Of a DNA stretch of 64,000 bases, positions 8,844 through 18,669 are shown piece after piece; positions within the stretch are counted from its first letter, which is position 1, and the number at the start of each line of letters is the position of its first letter. The notes under the pieces are model-generated. The model was not told the DNA's origin and did no database searches. It saw only the letters and a program-made list of their open reading frames with translations. Where the stretch lies: positions 3,720,001 through 3,784,000 of the forward strand of contig NC_007712.1 in NCBI RefSeq assembly GCF_000010085.1, read 5' to 3'. The stretch comes from Sodalis glossinidius str. 'morsitans'. Lineage in GTDB: Bacteria; Pseudomonadota; Gammaproteobacteria; Enterobacterales; Enterobacteriaceae. A program made the position numbers and the translations under genes.

Positions 8844-10208
8844 ATGTCAAACAACTCTGCTGTTCCCCTGCGGGTAGCCAAATTCGGCGGCACCAGCGTG
8901 GCCGATTTCGACGCGATGGACCGCAGCGCGGATATCGTTTTAGCCAATCCCTCGGTGCGTCTGGTGGTGCTTTCCGCCTCGGCCGGCGTCACCAATGTGC
9001 TGGTCACACTGTCGGAAGGCAACGAAGCGGAGCGCCGCGCCTACTATCTGGATGAAATCCGCCGCATTCAATACAGCATTATCGACCGTTTGGCGGAGCA
9101 GACGGTGATCCGTGAAGAGATCGACCGGATGATCGATAATATCGCCATGCTGGCCGAGGCGGCGGGTCTGGCGACGTCTCTGGCACTGACCGATGAGCTG
9201 GTCAGCCACGGCGAATTGATGTCAACGCTGCTGTTTGTGGAAGTCTTGCGCCAACGCGGCGTGCCGGCGGCGTGGTTTGATGTGCGTAAAGTCATGCGTA
9301 CCAACGATCAATTCGGCCGTGCCGAACCGGACAGCCATGCCCTTAAGGCGCAGGCGCGCACCCTGCTGCTGCCGCGCCTGGAAACTGAGCTGGTCATCAC
9401 CCAAGGCTTTATCGGCAGCGAGGCAAAGGAGCGCACCACCACACTCGGACGCGGCGGCAGCGACTATACCGCAGCGCTGCTCGGGGAAGCGCTGGAGGCG
9501 GGGCGAATCGATATCTGGACCGATGTGCCCGGCATCTATACCACCGATCCGCGCGTCGTGCCGACGGCCAAGCGCATTGACGAAATCAGCTTCGAGGAAG
9601 CCGCGGAAATGGCCACCTTTGGCGCCAAAATTCTGCACCCGGCGACGCTTCTGCCGGCGGTACGCAGCGCGATTCCGGTCTTCGTCGGCTCCAGTAAGGA
9701 TCCCGGCGCTGGCGGCACGCTGGTGTATAATCACACCGACAATCCGCCGTTGTTCAGCGCTTTAGCTTTGCGCCGGCGCCAGACGCTGCTGACATTGCAC
9801 AGCCTCAATATGCTGCACGCCCGCGGTTTTTTGGCGGAAGTGTTTAATATTCTGGCGCGGCATGCCATCTCGGTGGATCCTATCACCACCTCCGAAGTCA
9901 GCGTGGCGTTGACCATGGATACCACCGGCTCCACCACCACCTGCGCGAGCCTGCTCACGCAGGCGCTGCTGACCGAGCTCTCCTCGTTGTGCCGGGTAGA
10001 AGTGGAAGAGGATCTGGCGTTAGTGGCATTGATTGGTAATAAACTGTCGCAGGCCTGCGGGGTGGGAAAAGAGGTGTTCGGGGTTCTGGATCCGTTCAAC
10101 ATCCGGCTTATCTGTTACGGCGCCAGCAGCCATAATCTTTGCCTGCTGGTGCCGGGCCACGACGCCGAGCAGGTGGTGCGAACCCTGCACAGCGCGCTGT
10201 TCGACTGA
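8844..10208 (+). CDS. lysC: Lysine-sensitive aspartokinase III
   Basis: Cytosolic kinase phosphorylating aspartate, the first step towards lysine, threonine, methionine and diaminopimelate. The start at 8844 (MSNNSAVPLRVAKFGGTSVADFDAM) gives 454 residues; E. coli has 449. An AGG lies just upstream, and the extra upstream codons (from 8775) lack similarity. The kinase motif KFGGTSV is at residues 13-19. SASAGVTN and the substrate-binding TTTLGRGGSDYTAALLGEAL follow, then two C-terminal ACT domains (HSLNMLHARGFLAEVFNILARH; CYGASSHNLCLLVPG). Intact and under riboswitch control. It may be the main aspartokinase here, since metL is broken downstream in the window. Confidence 0.97.
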   Translation: MSNNSAVPLRVAKFGGTSVADFDAMDRSADIVLANPSVRLVVLSASAGVTNVLVTLSEGNEAERRAYYLDEIRRIQYSIIDRLAEQTVIREEIDRMIDNIAMLAEAAGLATSLALTDELVSHGELMSTLLFVEVLRQRGVPAAWFDVRKVMRTNDQFGRAEPDSHALKAQARTLLLPRLETELVITQGFIGSEAKERTTTLGRGGSDYTAALLGEALEAGRIDIWTDVPGIYTTDPRVVPTAKRIDEISFEEAAEMATFGAKILHPATLLPAVRSAIPVFVGSSKDPGAGGTLVYNHTDNPPLFSALALRRRQTLLTLHSLNMLHARGFLAEVFNILARHAISVDPITTSEVSVALTMDTTGSTTTCASLLTQALLTELSSLCRVEVEEDLALVALIGNKLSQACGVGKEVFGVLDPFNIRLICYGASSHNLCLLVPGHDAEQVVRTLHSALFD

Positions 10209-10230
10209 GCCTTTTCGGCGGCGAGCGCCG

Positions 10231-11900
10231 TCAGGACGTGCCGGCGGCCGGTGGTCGGCTGTCGTCACGTTCGCGAACTTCATCATCTTCGGATTCTTCG
10301 TCCAGCTCCAGCACGTTATAAGCCACCGAGCAGAACAACGAATTGACCCGTTTCAGATCCCCCAGCAGACTCAAATGCAGCGAGCTGGTCTCCAGGCTCT
10401 GCACATTCTGCTGATGCAACCGGTCCACATGGGCATGGGCATAACGGCGGTCGGTGATACGAAAGCGGTGTTTGGCGCGGCGCAGACGGCGGGTGCTGGT
10501 CATGTCGTTAGACAAGAACACCGACAGGCTTAACCGTAAATTCGACATCAGCTGCTCATGCAGCGTATCCAGCTCCTTCATCCCCTGCTCCGAGAAAGCC
10601 CGGCGCGCGTTAAGCGATTTCGCGGCGATATCTCCCGTCATACGTTCGATGATATCCCCCGCCTGCTCAAGATTAAGCGCCATTTCAATAATCTCCGCCC
10701 AGCGACAGGAATCGGCTTCGTCCAGATCCTCCTTCGAGATCTGCGCCAGATAGAGTTTGATGGCCGTATACAGCACATCGACGTCGTCGTCCAGACGACG
10801 TACCTCGCGGTTTTTATCAACCTGCCCGTGCAGCACTTCGGTGTGCAGCAGCAGCATACTCTCCACCACATCGCCCATTCGCAGGGCTTCCCGGGCAGCG
10901 TTGACCAGCGCCAGCGCCGGCGTATCCAGCGCGCTGGTATCCAAATGACGTGGACGCACACTCCGATCATCTATCGGCGTATCGGCAATCCACTTGCTGC
11001 ACAGACGCACCATAGGATCGGTGAAGGGCACCATGGCCAGGCAACGAAGCAGGTTGTAGAACACGTGGAAATAGATAACCAGTTCTGAATCCGCCAGCGG
11101 CAGCCGTTCCAGCAATCCCGCCAGCGGCGAGACGAACGGTAGCACGATAAGACAACCAATAAGTTTGAACAGTAAGCTGCCCAGGGCGACGCGTTTACCT
11201 TCGGCGTTCTGGCCGCTGGCGTTGAGCATCGCCAGGATCCCGCTGCCGAGATTCGCCCCGATCGCCAGGCATAGCGCCACTTTAAAGGAAATGACATCGG
11301 TGGCGGAGAGAGTCGCGGTCAGCAGCACCGCCGCCAGGCTGGAATAACTGATAATAGCAAACAGCGCCCCGGTCAAAGCATCCAGCAGAACATCGCCGGT
11401 CAGTGACGAGAACAGGTCTTTGACGCCGTTGGCCTGGGTGATGGGCGTAGAGGCGCTGACAATAAGCTCCAGAGCCAGCAGAATCAGACCCAGACCGATA
11501 GCGACTCGCCCCAGTTGGCCGACGCGGGATTGTTTACGACCGAGGAACAGGCAGACACCAATGAAAATAAGCAGCGGCGACAGCCAGGAAAGATCGAAGG
11601 TCAGCACTCGCGCCATCAGGGCGGTACCCACATCGGCGCCGAGAATGATCACCAGCGCCGGCGTCAGCGCCACCAATTTCTGGGCCACGAAGGACGTCAC
11701 CAGCATGGCGGTGGCGTTGCTGCTCTGCACCAGCGCGGTCACGCCGAGGCCGGCCATAAAGGCCATGGTTTTCTTCTCTACGCTGCGGCTGAGCACCTGC
11801 CGTAGCCGGGCCCATAGACACGCATTATGCCCGTGCGAACGATATGAGTGCCCCATACCAGCAACGCCACGGCGGACAATAGATGTAACAGCGTTAACAC
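10231..11900 (-). pseudogene. yjbB: YjbB Na+/phosphate cotransporter-PhoU protein, frameshifted near the 5' end
   Basis: YjbB (~543 aa) is an inner-membrane phosphate exporter with a Na/Pi-cotransporter domain and a C-terminal PhoU-like domain. The body is intact from RLRQVLSRSVEKK to the end, including VTALVQSSNATAMLVTSF, GADVGTALMARVLTFD, SYSSLAAVLLTATLSA and PhoU-like helices. The true N-terminus (VLTLLHLLSAVALLVWGTHIVRTGIMRVYG, starting with GTG at 11900) is in another frame. One base is missing near 11806-11812 (GTCTATGG|GCCCGG). Without that base the product lacks its first membrane segment. I treat it as a pseudogene. A read error at one G run would also explain it. Confidence 0.85.
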
Positions 11901-11986
11901 TCGGTTTGAAGCCCCCTATTATAGATGAATACCGGCGCTCCTTACCGGCGACCCTGTGTTGATAAGGAGGTTCATGGGGCCGCGCA

Positions 11987-12877
11987 TCAGGCAACCTCGC
12001 ATAGTGTTGATAACTCTAACTGTAGACCAATTCGAACGCCATTTGGATAGCAATCTGCCACAGAACGGTTCAAAACATCCACCAACAGCAAAACATGGCG
12101 GCATTCCATACGATAGCGTATCACGTTGCCCAACAGGCTATGGCCGAGGATAACCGCGTCAAGCCCTTGCCCGGACGGCAACAGCGTAATGGATTCCGGC
12201 CGTATGGCGACCCGAGTTGTATGACCTCGCCCGGTGAGCGCGCTGGCCTGCTCGGGCTCCAGTATATTGTAACTGCCGATGAATCCGGCGGCAAAAGCAT
12301 TTACCGGCCGGGTATAGAGCATTTCCGCGCTGTCGTTTTGTACAATGTGCCCCTGATTCATCCGCACGACTCTGTCGGACAGCGTCAGCGCTTCTTCTTG
12401 GTCGTGGGTGACGAAAATAGCGGTTAATTTAAGCTCCTGCTGGATGAGGCGGATTTAGTCGCGCAAATAGCGACGAATACGCGCATCCAGCGCCGATAGC
12501 GGTGGGCGAAAGTCTGCAACTCTACCAGTGCCATCGGTGCGCTGGCGGATAACATCGGGGGCCAGCTTTTGCATCTTCAGGCCAAACGCGACATTGGCCG
12601 CGACCGTCATATTGGGAAACAGCGCGTAGCTCTGGAAAACCATGCCGATACCGCGCTGTTGTGGCGGCAGCGGCAGCAGCTCTTGTCCATCAAGCGTAAT
12701 CTCGCCACTGTCTACCGCGGTTAAACCGACAAGACAGCGCAATAACGTCGATTTCCCGCAACCGCTCGGGCCCAGCAAGGAGACAAATTCGCCTTCGTCA
12801 GCGTTGAAATCGATATTGGTGAACACCTGGGTCGGACCACAATGTTTGTTCAGTTACTTAACCGTTAAATACGCCAT
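11987..12877 (-). pseudogene. ABC transporter ATPase of a 2-aminoethylphosphonate-type system (PhnT-like), decayed
   Basis: The ATG at 12877 overlaps the permease end. A TAA at codon 8 (12854-12856) stops the frame. Beyond it the Walker A block LLGPSGCGKSTLLRCLVG and Q-loop IGMVFQSYALFPNMTV are clear. Near 12510 the sequence jumps from a frame reading ALVELQTFAHRY to LSALDARIR. About 30 codons holding the ABC signature (LSGGQ) and Walker B are gone. A second TAA at 12455 follows YLRD. The frame then continues through IRLIQQELKLTAIFVTHDQEEALTLSDRV and a TOBE-like C-terminal part to 11987. The family assignment comes from neighbours and from similarity to the PhnT group. Confidence 0.85.
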
Positions 12878-12879
12878 CT

Positions 12880-13646
12880 TCACTCCTTTTCCTTACCGAC
12901 CGCATTGGCCAGCAATGTCAACAGCAGCACCACCACAAAATAGGAAATGACCAGCGCGCTGGTGAAGTGACCGCTGCCGTTACGCATGTTGTAGAGATAG
13001 ACCTGCAGGGTTTCGTAGCGATTACCCACGAACAGGTTGGCGAACACGAACTTGCCGATAAGAAAGGAAAATGACAGCAGCATCGCTATCATACAACCCT
13101 TGCGCAGATTGGGCAGGATAACCAACAGCGCCGCCTGTCCGGTGCTGGCGCCCAGCAGATGGGCCGCATCCATCAGGCTGCGCAAGTTGATCGCCTGCAT
13201 GTTATTGTTCACGGCGCGGTACATAAACGGCAGCATCAAGGTAAAGTAGCAGCCGATTAATATCCAGGGGGTGCCGGTTAGCGCCAGCAGGCCGTCGGAA
13301 TATAGTTGCAATAGCTTTACCGAGGAGACGATGGGGGGGACGGCGAACGGCAATAGGATGAAGATATTCATCACCCCGTCCAGCCAGGGAAAGAAGTAGG
13401 CGATAACAAAAATCATCGGCAGCAGCAGCGCGCCCAGGCAAATAAGCAGAGAATGGCCCAAGGCGGTCAAAAATCGCGGGTCGCGCCACAGATCCAAAAA
13501 CCAGTTAATCTCAAAACCCTGCGGTAAAATCGTGGCCCCCAGGTGCTGCTGAGGGCATAAATCAGCGTTACCGCCAGCGGTAATAACAGCACCACCAGCA
13601 GCATGACTACCACGCCGCGGTGCCAGAGTATTTCGGCCTGACTCAT
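12880..13646 (-). pseudogene. ABC permease (PhnV-like), single-base frameshift in a G run
   Basis: The ATG at 13646 has an excellent AAGGAGAAAGGG ribosome site and encodes MSQAEILWHRGVVVMLLVVLLLPLAVTLIYALSSTWG. At the run of five C (plus strand, 13536-13540) one base has been lost. The frame must shift to read ATILPQGFEINWFLDLWRDPRF and the remaining membrane segments to the TGA at 12880. The permease EAA-type loop (DAAHLLGASTGQAALLVILPNLRKG) is present. Total length of about 255 codons is normal for this family, so only this slip inactivates it. The ATPase start lies 3 bp downstream. Confidence 0.85.
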
Positions 13647-13664
13647 CCCTTTCTCCTTGCACGC

Positions 13665-14471
13665 TTAAAGCGCGCGGATATAGCGGCGGCGCACCAGCAG
13701 TTGATGCACCAGGGTTATCAACACCATCAGCGCCACCAGCACCATACCCAACGTGCTGGCCAGGTGCGGATCGAGATCGCCTGCCACCAGCGCAGAGATG
13801 TGGATCGGAATAATGTTGTAATTACCGGTAGTCAGCGCAAAGAGGGTGGCGTAGGCCCCGAGCGCATTCGCCAGCAGGATCACAAAGATGCCGAGCAGCA
13901 CCGGGATCAATACCGGCAAACCGATGTGCCACCAGAAACGCAAACGGCTCGCACCGAGCAGCGCCGCGGATTCGCGCCATTCTTCGCACAGCGCACCGAA
14001 GGCGGGATAAAGCAGGAATACCCCTAACGGGATCTGAAAATAGGTATAAAGCACCGTTAAGCCGGTTTTGGAATACAGGCTGAAATCCGTCATCCAGCCA
14101 TAGCAGCGCAGCAGCAAGGTGACGCAGCCGTTGGCGCCCAGCAAAATAATGAAAGCGAAAGCCAGCGGCACACCGGTAAAATTGATGGTCATATTGGTGA
14201 AGGCGATGGCGCAGGCGCGAGGCGCCCAGTCGATGTAAGGAGTAGCTGGCGACGGTGGCAATCAGCAGGCCGCACAGGCTGGAGGAAAACGTCAGTTGCA
14301 GGGAGAACTGCATTGCCTGGCGATAGAACGGCGAGCTGAAAATCGTGCGTTAGTTGGCAAGCCCCATCCGTCGAAGTCGCTCAGGAAACTCCTGATAGCC
14401 ATCCACACCAGTGGCGCTATCTGAAACGCGCTAAAGAGTAGCGCAAACAGCAGGAGCACCAGCGCCGCCAT
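13665..14471 (-). pseudogene. ABC permease (PhnU-like), frameshifted
   Basis: Second permease of the transporter. The N-terminal part from about 14471 reads MAALVLLLFALLFSAFQIAPLVWMAIRSF. A frame change near 14355 and a TAA (LAN*RTIFSSPFYRQAMQFSLQ) break it, and a further change near 14235 leads into APRACAIAFTNMTINFTG. The remainder is open to 13665, with EAA-loop region ESAALLGASRLRFWWHIGLPVLIP and a final membrane helix. The exact start is uncertain. It sits in the order phosphatase-permease-permease-ATPase on one strand, as one operon. Confidence 0.8.
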
Positions 14472-14474
14472 CCT

Positions 14475-15147
14475 TTACCATTCATCGCAACAGATCCCCC
14501 AGGCTGGTCTGTCATGGTCCACGCCGAGCAACTGGCATTTGCAGGGGCCGCGCCGGGGAGAGTGTGAAGGCGTCGCCAAACACAAACAGCGGCACCTGGC
14601 GTTCTTCCGGTAAAATACCGGCGTGGCGGTACTGGGGCGTCGACAGGCCGTGGCAATGGCCGGCGTCGTCGATATTCATCGAATGGATCAGCAGAAAGTC
14701 AGGCTTATGGCGCACCCGCAAGCTTTCTGCATCCTCGAACACGTGGGAATCCGGGTAATGATCCGCATGATAAAAATGCCCGTACTGAATCGGCAGCGCT
14801 GGCTCCAGCGTGTGTCTGTCTTCCGCGACATTGAAGGGTGCGCGGTCATACAGTTCACTCACCCAATGATAAGCCGCTGCCGCCGTGGTGAGTCCGGCCG
14901 CACGCGCGAAGTAGAAAATACTGTGGTGGTGCGACAGGCGGATAACCTCATTATGTACCACTCCGCTTACTACCGGCGGAACACCGGTAAGAATACATTC
15001 GTACAACGGACGCGATAACGACGGCAATTCACAGGTCAACGAGTAAAGCCGGCCGCGTCCGGCGGTGCATTCGCCATGCAGGTAACCCATGGCGTCATAG
15101 GCCACCACATAGCTGAGTCCGTCCAATATCACTAAAATTGTTTTCAC
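14475..15147 (-). pseudogene. Alkaline phosphatase/nucleotide pyrophosphatase-family protein of the phosphonate cluster, internally deleted
   Basis: The ATG at 15147 begins MKTILVILDGLSYVVAYDAMGYLHG, the metal-binding start of the alkaline-phosphatase superfamily, with SLTCELPSLSRPLYECILTGVPP carrying the likely catalytic Ser/Thr. After LSTPQYRH the sequence jumps in frame to GILPEERQVPLFVFGDAF. About 35-40 residues expected between them, including the DHG-type metal ligand block, are missing. A later frameshift near 14530 changes the C-terminus; the other frame reads LLGVDHDRPAWG to a TAA at 14475. Such proteins accompany phosphonate transporters in several enterobacteria. The exact substrate is unknown. 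Confidence 0.75.
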
Positions 15148-15267
15148 ACCCGTTCCTCATGCCTGTCAGTCTCGCGCGGACGTCCCCGCCGCGGTCGATT
15201 ACCGCTGCGAGGCGCGCGACACCGGTGAGCAGGGCCATACCGCTGGCACGGCGCCAGGGAAATCTGT

Positions 15268-16308
15268 TTATTGCTTCATCGCCATCATCACGTTTTCCTG
15301 CCACAGACGCGGCAGCGCTTTGGCGTTCTTTCCCCAGGCCGCGGTATAGGCTATCGGGTGGGCATTCTTATACTGTTCCTCGGGCAGCAGTTTCGCCTGG
15401 ACGTTAGCCTGCAACGTCAGATGATCGACTCGAATCGGACGGGCGTAGCCACGGGCCAAATTGATCTGCCCGGCGTCCGAGAAGATATATTCACGGGCGA
15501 ATTTGGCGGCGTTAGGATGTTTGGCATATTTGTTGATGATGGTGCTGTAGCCGGAGGTGATGGTGCCATCGGCAGGGATCAGCACTTCAAACCGGGTTTT
15601 ATCAATGGTGTCGCGGTAGTTCAGGCCGTTAAAGTCCCAGATGATCCCGACGTCCACCTCGCCCTTCTCCAGAGCGGCGATAGTGGGATCGTTCAAGCCC
15701 AGCCGGCCGGCTTTGACCAGTTTGGCAAAGAAATCGAGGCCCGGTTGCAGATTCGTTTCGTTGCCGCCCATGGCATAAGCGGCCGCCAGCACGCCGTTTA
15801 CCGCTTGCGCCGCGGTGCCGACATCCCCTAAGGCGACTTTATAATCGCCCTTGAGCAAATCCGCACAGCTATGGGGAATAACCTTCACCGTCTGTTTATT
15901 CACGATAAAAGCAATTGTGCCGGTGTAGGCCACCGCCCAGTCGCCGTCCTTATCTTTCGCCCAGGCAGGAATTTGATCACAGGTGCTGGGTTTATAGGGT
16001 TGCGTCACTCCCTTTTGTACCGCCAGCGGGGCAAAGGAGACGCCGATATCGGCGCTGGCGTTATTCTTCTCCGCCAAAAATTTGGCGATTTCCTGCGCGG
16101 AACTCATATCCGTATCGCTGTGCTGTATTTGGTATTGGCTGGCCAAATCCTACCAGGTCTGTTTCCAGTTGGCCCACGAATCGGGCATACCGACGCTCAT
16201 GACCTGACCTTCCTGGCGCGCCGCCACGTCGTCGGCCACCGCGGCATAACCTGCCGGGCCTATGGCCAGCAGCGCTGTCGTTAACACAGAAGCGTACAAA
16301 AATTTCAT
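15268..16308 (-). pseudogene. Periplasmic binding protein of the aminoethylphosphonate-type ABC system, one nonsense codon
   Basis: The ATG at 16308 is preceded by GGAG and starts a signal peptide (MKFLYASVLTTALLAIGPAGYAAVA). TAG at 16150-16152 (codon 53, after NWKQTW) interrupts it. The same frame then continues without further damage: DLASQYQIQHSDTDMSSAQEI to the TAA at 15268, about 346 codons in all. This is a type 2 periplasmic-binding fold (DVGTAAQAVNGVLAAAYAMGG, VDVGIIWDFNGLNYRD) similar to putative 2-aminoethylphosphonate-binding proteins. It lies 120 bp upstream of the phosphatase gene and divergent from the GntR regulator. Confidence 0.85.
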
Positions 16309-16503
16309 AGCTGAAGCTCCGCTTAGAGGATGAAATTGCCTGGCCTTGCTGGTCTAGTCCAACATAGCCAAGCCAATCTAGCACAGCGGGATGAATATTT
16401 AATGACAGCCGCTCTCGGGGCCGTTTTTTTTGTTATGGTTGCTTTGATTCTGCCGCTGCTGACGAAAAAAGAGCACTCAAATTCAGACATACCGGTGATA
16501 AAC

Positions 16504-17040
16504 ATGCTCACTGAGAAGGCGTTCTCCCCCAGCGAGAGCGCGCGCTACAGGACGGTGGATGCCATCTGCCAGACTATCGCCGACTGGATAGACGCCGGTC
16601 GGCTGGGCCATAACGACCGTTTGCCGGCGGAGCGGATGATGAGCGCGCACTTTGCCACCACCCGCATCACCCTGCGTGAAGCGCTTGGGCAACTTGAGGC
16701 CAGAGGAGTCATTTACCGCGAAGAGCGGCGCGGGTGGTGTATAACCCGCTGCAGCGCAGCCATTTTCATGCCATGGCGCACGATCAGGGGCGACGGCCGG
16801 CCACGCTGGTGCTGGACGCGCGGGAGGTAGTTTACCGCATCCGACGTGTGCGGCGGATTGATGGCCGGGCGGTGCTGTACGTTGAGCATTACCTGAATCC
16901 GGTCTTTTTTCCAGCGATATTGCAGCAGGATCTCACCGCCTCGCTGACCGAACTCTATGCCAACCGTTACGATATCCGCTACGGAAACGTGCGCTTTGAT
17001 ATGTGTCCCACAACCTTCCCGGCGGTGGCGATAGCATGCT
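16504..17040 (+). pseudogene. GntR-family regulator of the phosphonate cluster (PhnR-like), frameshifted and 3'-truncated
   Basis: The ATG at 16504 starts a winged-helix GntR domain (DAICQTIADWIDAGRLGHNDRLPAERMMSAHFATTRITLREALGQLEARGVIYREERRG). The frame then shifts near 16735 into VVYNPLQRSHFHAMA. The UTRA-like effector domain follows (AVLYVEHYLNPVFFP, LTELYANRYDIRYGNVRFDM). Around 17040 the sequence turns abruptly into the reverse-strand SDR remnant, so the last ~50 residues are gone. It is divergent from the transporter operon, the expected place for its local regulator. Confidence 0.8.
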
Positions 17041-17330
17041 TAAAACGCGTCCGCCAACTGGCGGGGCCGCCCGTCAGACGCAGTGGCGCCACCGTCCACC
17101 GGCAAATTTACGCCGGTGATAAAACTGGCGTCATCGCTGGCCAGAAACACCCATCGCGGAGGCGACCTCGCTGGCTTCCCCGACGCGCGCCATGGAGATA
17201 CGCCGATGTAAATTATCGCAGGTGTCGGCTGCAGCCCCCGCTATCAAGCCGGTCATGGCCAGGCTGGGACACACGGAATTTACCCGTACGCCATCGGCCG
17301 CATGGCAGGATTAAGCGTAACCATACGGCT
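17040..17330 (-). pseudogene. Short-chain dehydrogenase/reductase, C-terminal remnant
   Basis: The minus strand reads ADGVRVNSVCPSLAMTGLIAGAAADT...ISMARVGEASEVASAM. After a one-base shift it continues VFLASDDASFITGVNLPVDGGATASDGRPRQLADAF to a TAA at 17040. This is the classical C-terminal end of an SDR (P-G motif region, then FITGxxLxVDGG). The cofactor-binding N-terminal half and catalytic Tyr-Lys are absent, so only about 40% of the gene survives. The substrate cannot be inferred. Confidence 0.75.
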
Positions 17331-17398
17331 CCGGGGGGTCGTAGTGCGAAAGCCTCAGCGACCATCGTTACCCTCCTCCGCCAACCGATCGAAAACCA

Positions 17399-17676
17399 TT
17401 AGCGAGACTCGCCCCCCTGCGCCAATGCCGGCAACAGAACGTCAGCACTGACCGAATGATGATGGGGATGGGCCATATACACTTCCAGCGCAGCCCTATC
17501 GTCGAACCACAGCGCAAGCATGTGGCGGAAGCCTTTATAGCGCTGTACGCGGCTGCGGTTTTCGTGCCAGCGCGCGTTTTTGATGCCCGGAATGCCAACA
17601 GCGCCTGCGCTACTGACTGAATCGTTTCTTTTGAAGCATCTTGACGGAATTGCAGAAAGACGTTGTGCTCTATCAT
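17399..17676 (-). pseudogene. Dabb (stress-responsive A/B barrel) domain protein, frameshifted
   Basis: The ATG at 17676 follows a GGAGG site and encodes MIEHNVFLQFRQDASKETIQSVAQALLA, the typical start of a small (~95 aa) Dabb-fold dimeric protein. Near 17580 a shift is needed to continue with GIKNARWHENRSRVQRYKGFRHMLALWFDDRAALEVYMAHPHHHSV to the stop at 17399. The His-rich AYxxHPxH block is characteristic. Neighbours are dehydrogenase remnants, so a lost catabolic cluster is likely. No specific role can be assigned. Confidence 0.7.
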
Positions 17677-18136
17677 GAACCCTCCTGCAACCCGCTTTGG
17701 TCGTTGGTGCAAACGATGACCAGGTGGTAGTGCCTATCCTTGGGGACCTGCAGGCACGAAATGGGATATCCCTGCGCCCAGTCCATGGCGCCATACGAAT
17801 GTCGCAAAGCGCCAGATATGCTTCTGGCCAACGGTGAAGCAGTAAATAGACGAACATTTTGCCGGCCACCCCCTACCCGACAAGCAACATACGCGGCGCC
17901 TCGGTTTGCTGTAATGCTGCGGCGGTTATTAAACGATGCAGACCATGCATTACGCTCGCCAGCAGCTCTACCAGCACACCCAGACGAGGATCCCTCAGCG
18001 ATAAGGCATGCAAATGACTTTTCGGTGCGCAAATATGGGTCGCGAAACCGCCGTGATGAGTCACTCCTAACGCTTTCATTTGTAAACAATGGTTTAGCCA
18101 GCCTTCCTGACAATACTCGCATTCACCGCAGGTAAT
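17673..18136 (-). pseudogene. Zinc-dependent alcohol dehydrogenase, internal fragment
   Basis: The minus strand reads TCGECEYCQEGWLNHCLQMKALGVTHHGGFATH, the structural-zinc cysteine loop of medium-chain dehydrogenases. VLVELLASVMHGLHRL and PRMLLVG follow. A TAG at 17873 falls at the nucleotide-binding loop, with GVAGKMFVYLLLHRWPEAYLALCDI in the same frame behind it. After another shift a short DRHYHLVIVCTNDQSGLQE remains next to the Dabb start. The catalytic-zinc N-terminus and the C-terminal third are deleted. It resembles threonine/sorbitol-type dehydrogenases. Confidence 0.75.
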
Positions 18137-18454
18137 TTTGTTACTTAAAACCTGGTGAAGGGTCAGCATGCGCTCCATCTCTTCATAACCAATGTCCAGC
18201 CATGGGGACATTTTGATTTTCTCGTCGTAATAGCCGCCGCTATTGAGGATCAGGCGCAGTGTCTCCCCCTGGTAGATATAATCATTATCCTGCGCCAGCG
18301 TGACCACTTGCTTACCGGCATTACGCCAGAGCAGACCCTCCTGAGTTGCAAAGGTCACGCTAAACAACATTCCCTGCCCCTCGGTCTGTTGAATAAACGG
18401 GTAGTGCTGTTGCAAGCGCCGTAATCCGCCCAGAAAATAGTCGGCCTTCTGCGA
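18137..18454 (-). pseudogene. Class III aminotransferase, C-terminal remnant fused to the dehydrogenase fragment
   Basis: About 106 codons are visible: ADYFLGGLRRLQQHYPFIQQTEGQGMLFSVTFATQEG, then DYIYQGETLRLILNSGGYYDEKIKMSPWLDIGYEEMERML. This matches the small C-terminal domain of PLP-dependent class III aminotransferases. The PLP lysine region is missing. The reading passes without a stop from SNKI directly into TCGECEYC of a dehydrogenase, so a deletion fused two unrelated genes. Identity is by pattern recognition, and the substrate is unknown. Confidence 0.55.
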
Positions 18455-18615
18455 TTTTAGTTTAGTATTCGTTGTTAATATAAATAACAAAGGAACATTA
18501 TTATGGAATAGTTGATGATAAAGGCAAAGTGAATATCGTAGGTTATCAAGACAAGAGATGTTGCCAATATCAGCAGTAAGCCGTAACCCGCCGTCAACGG
18601 TTGCCTTAGTAGGAT

Positions 18616-18638
18616 GGCGTGCGCTCCCGGCGCACGCC
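18616..18638 (-). terminator. Stem-loop after metH
   Basis: A perfect 9-bp stem GGCGTGCGC/GCGCACGCC with a five-base loop lies 32 bp beyond the metH stop. It lacks a following T run, so it may be a degraded terminator or a processing hairpin. Confidence 0.4.
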
Positions 18639-18669
18639 TCAGGCCTTAATAACGGGTGCAAAACGGTCG

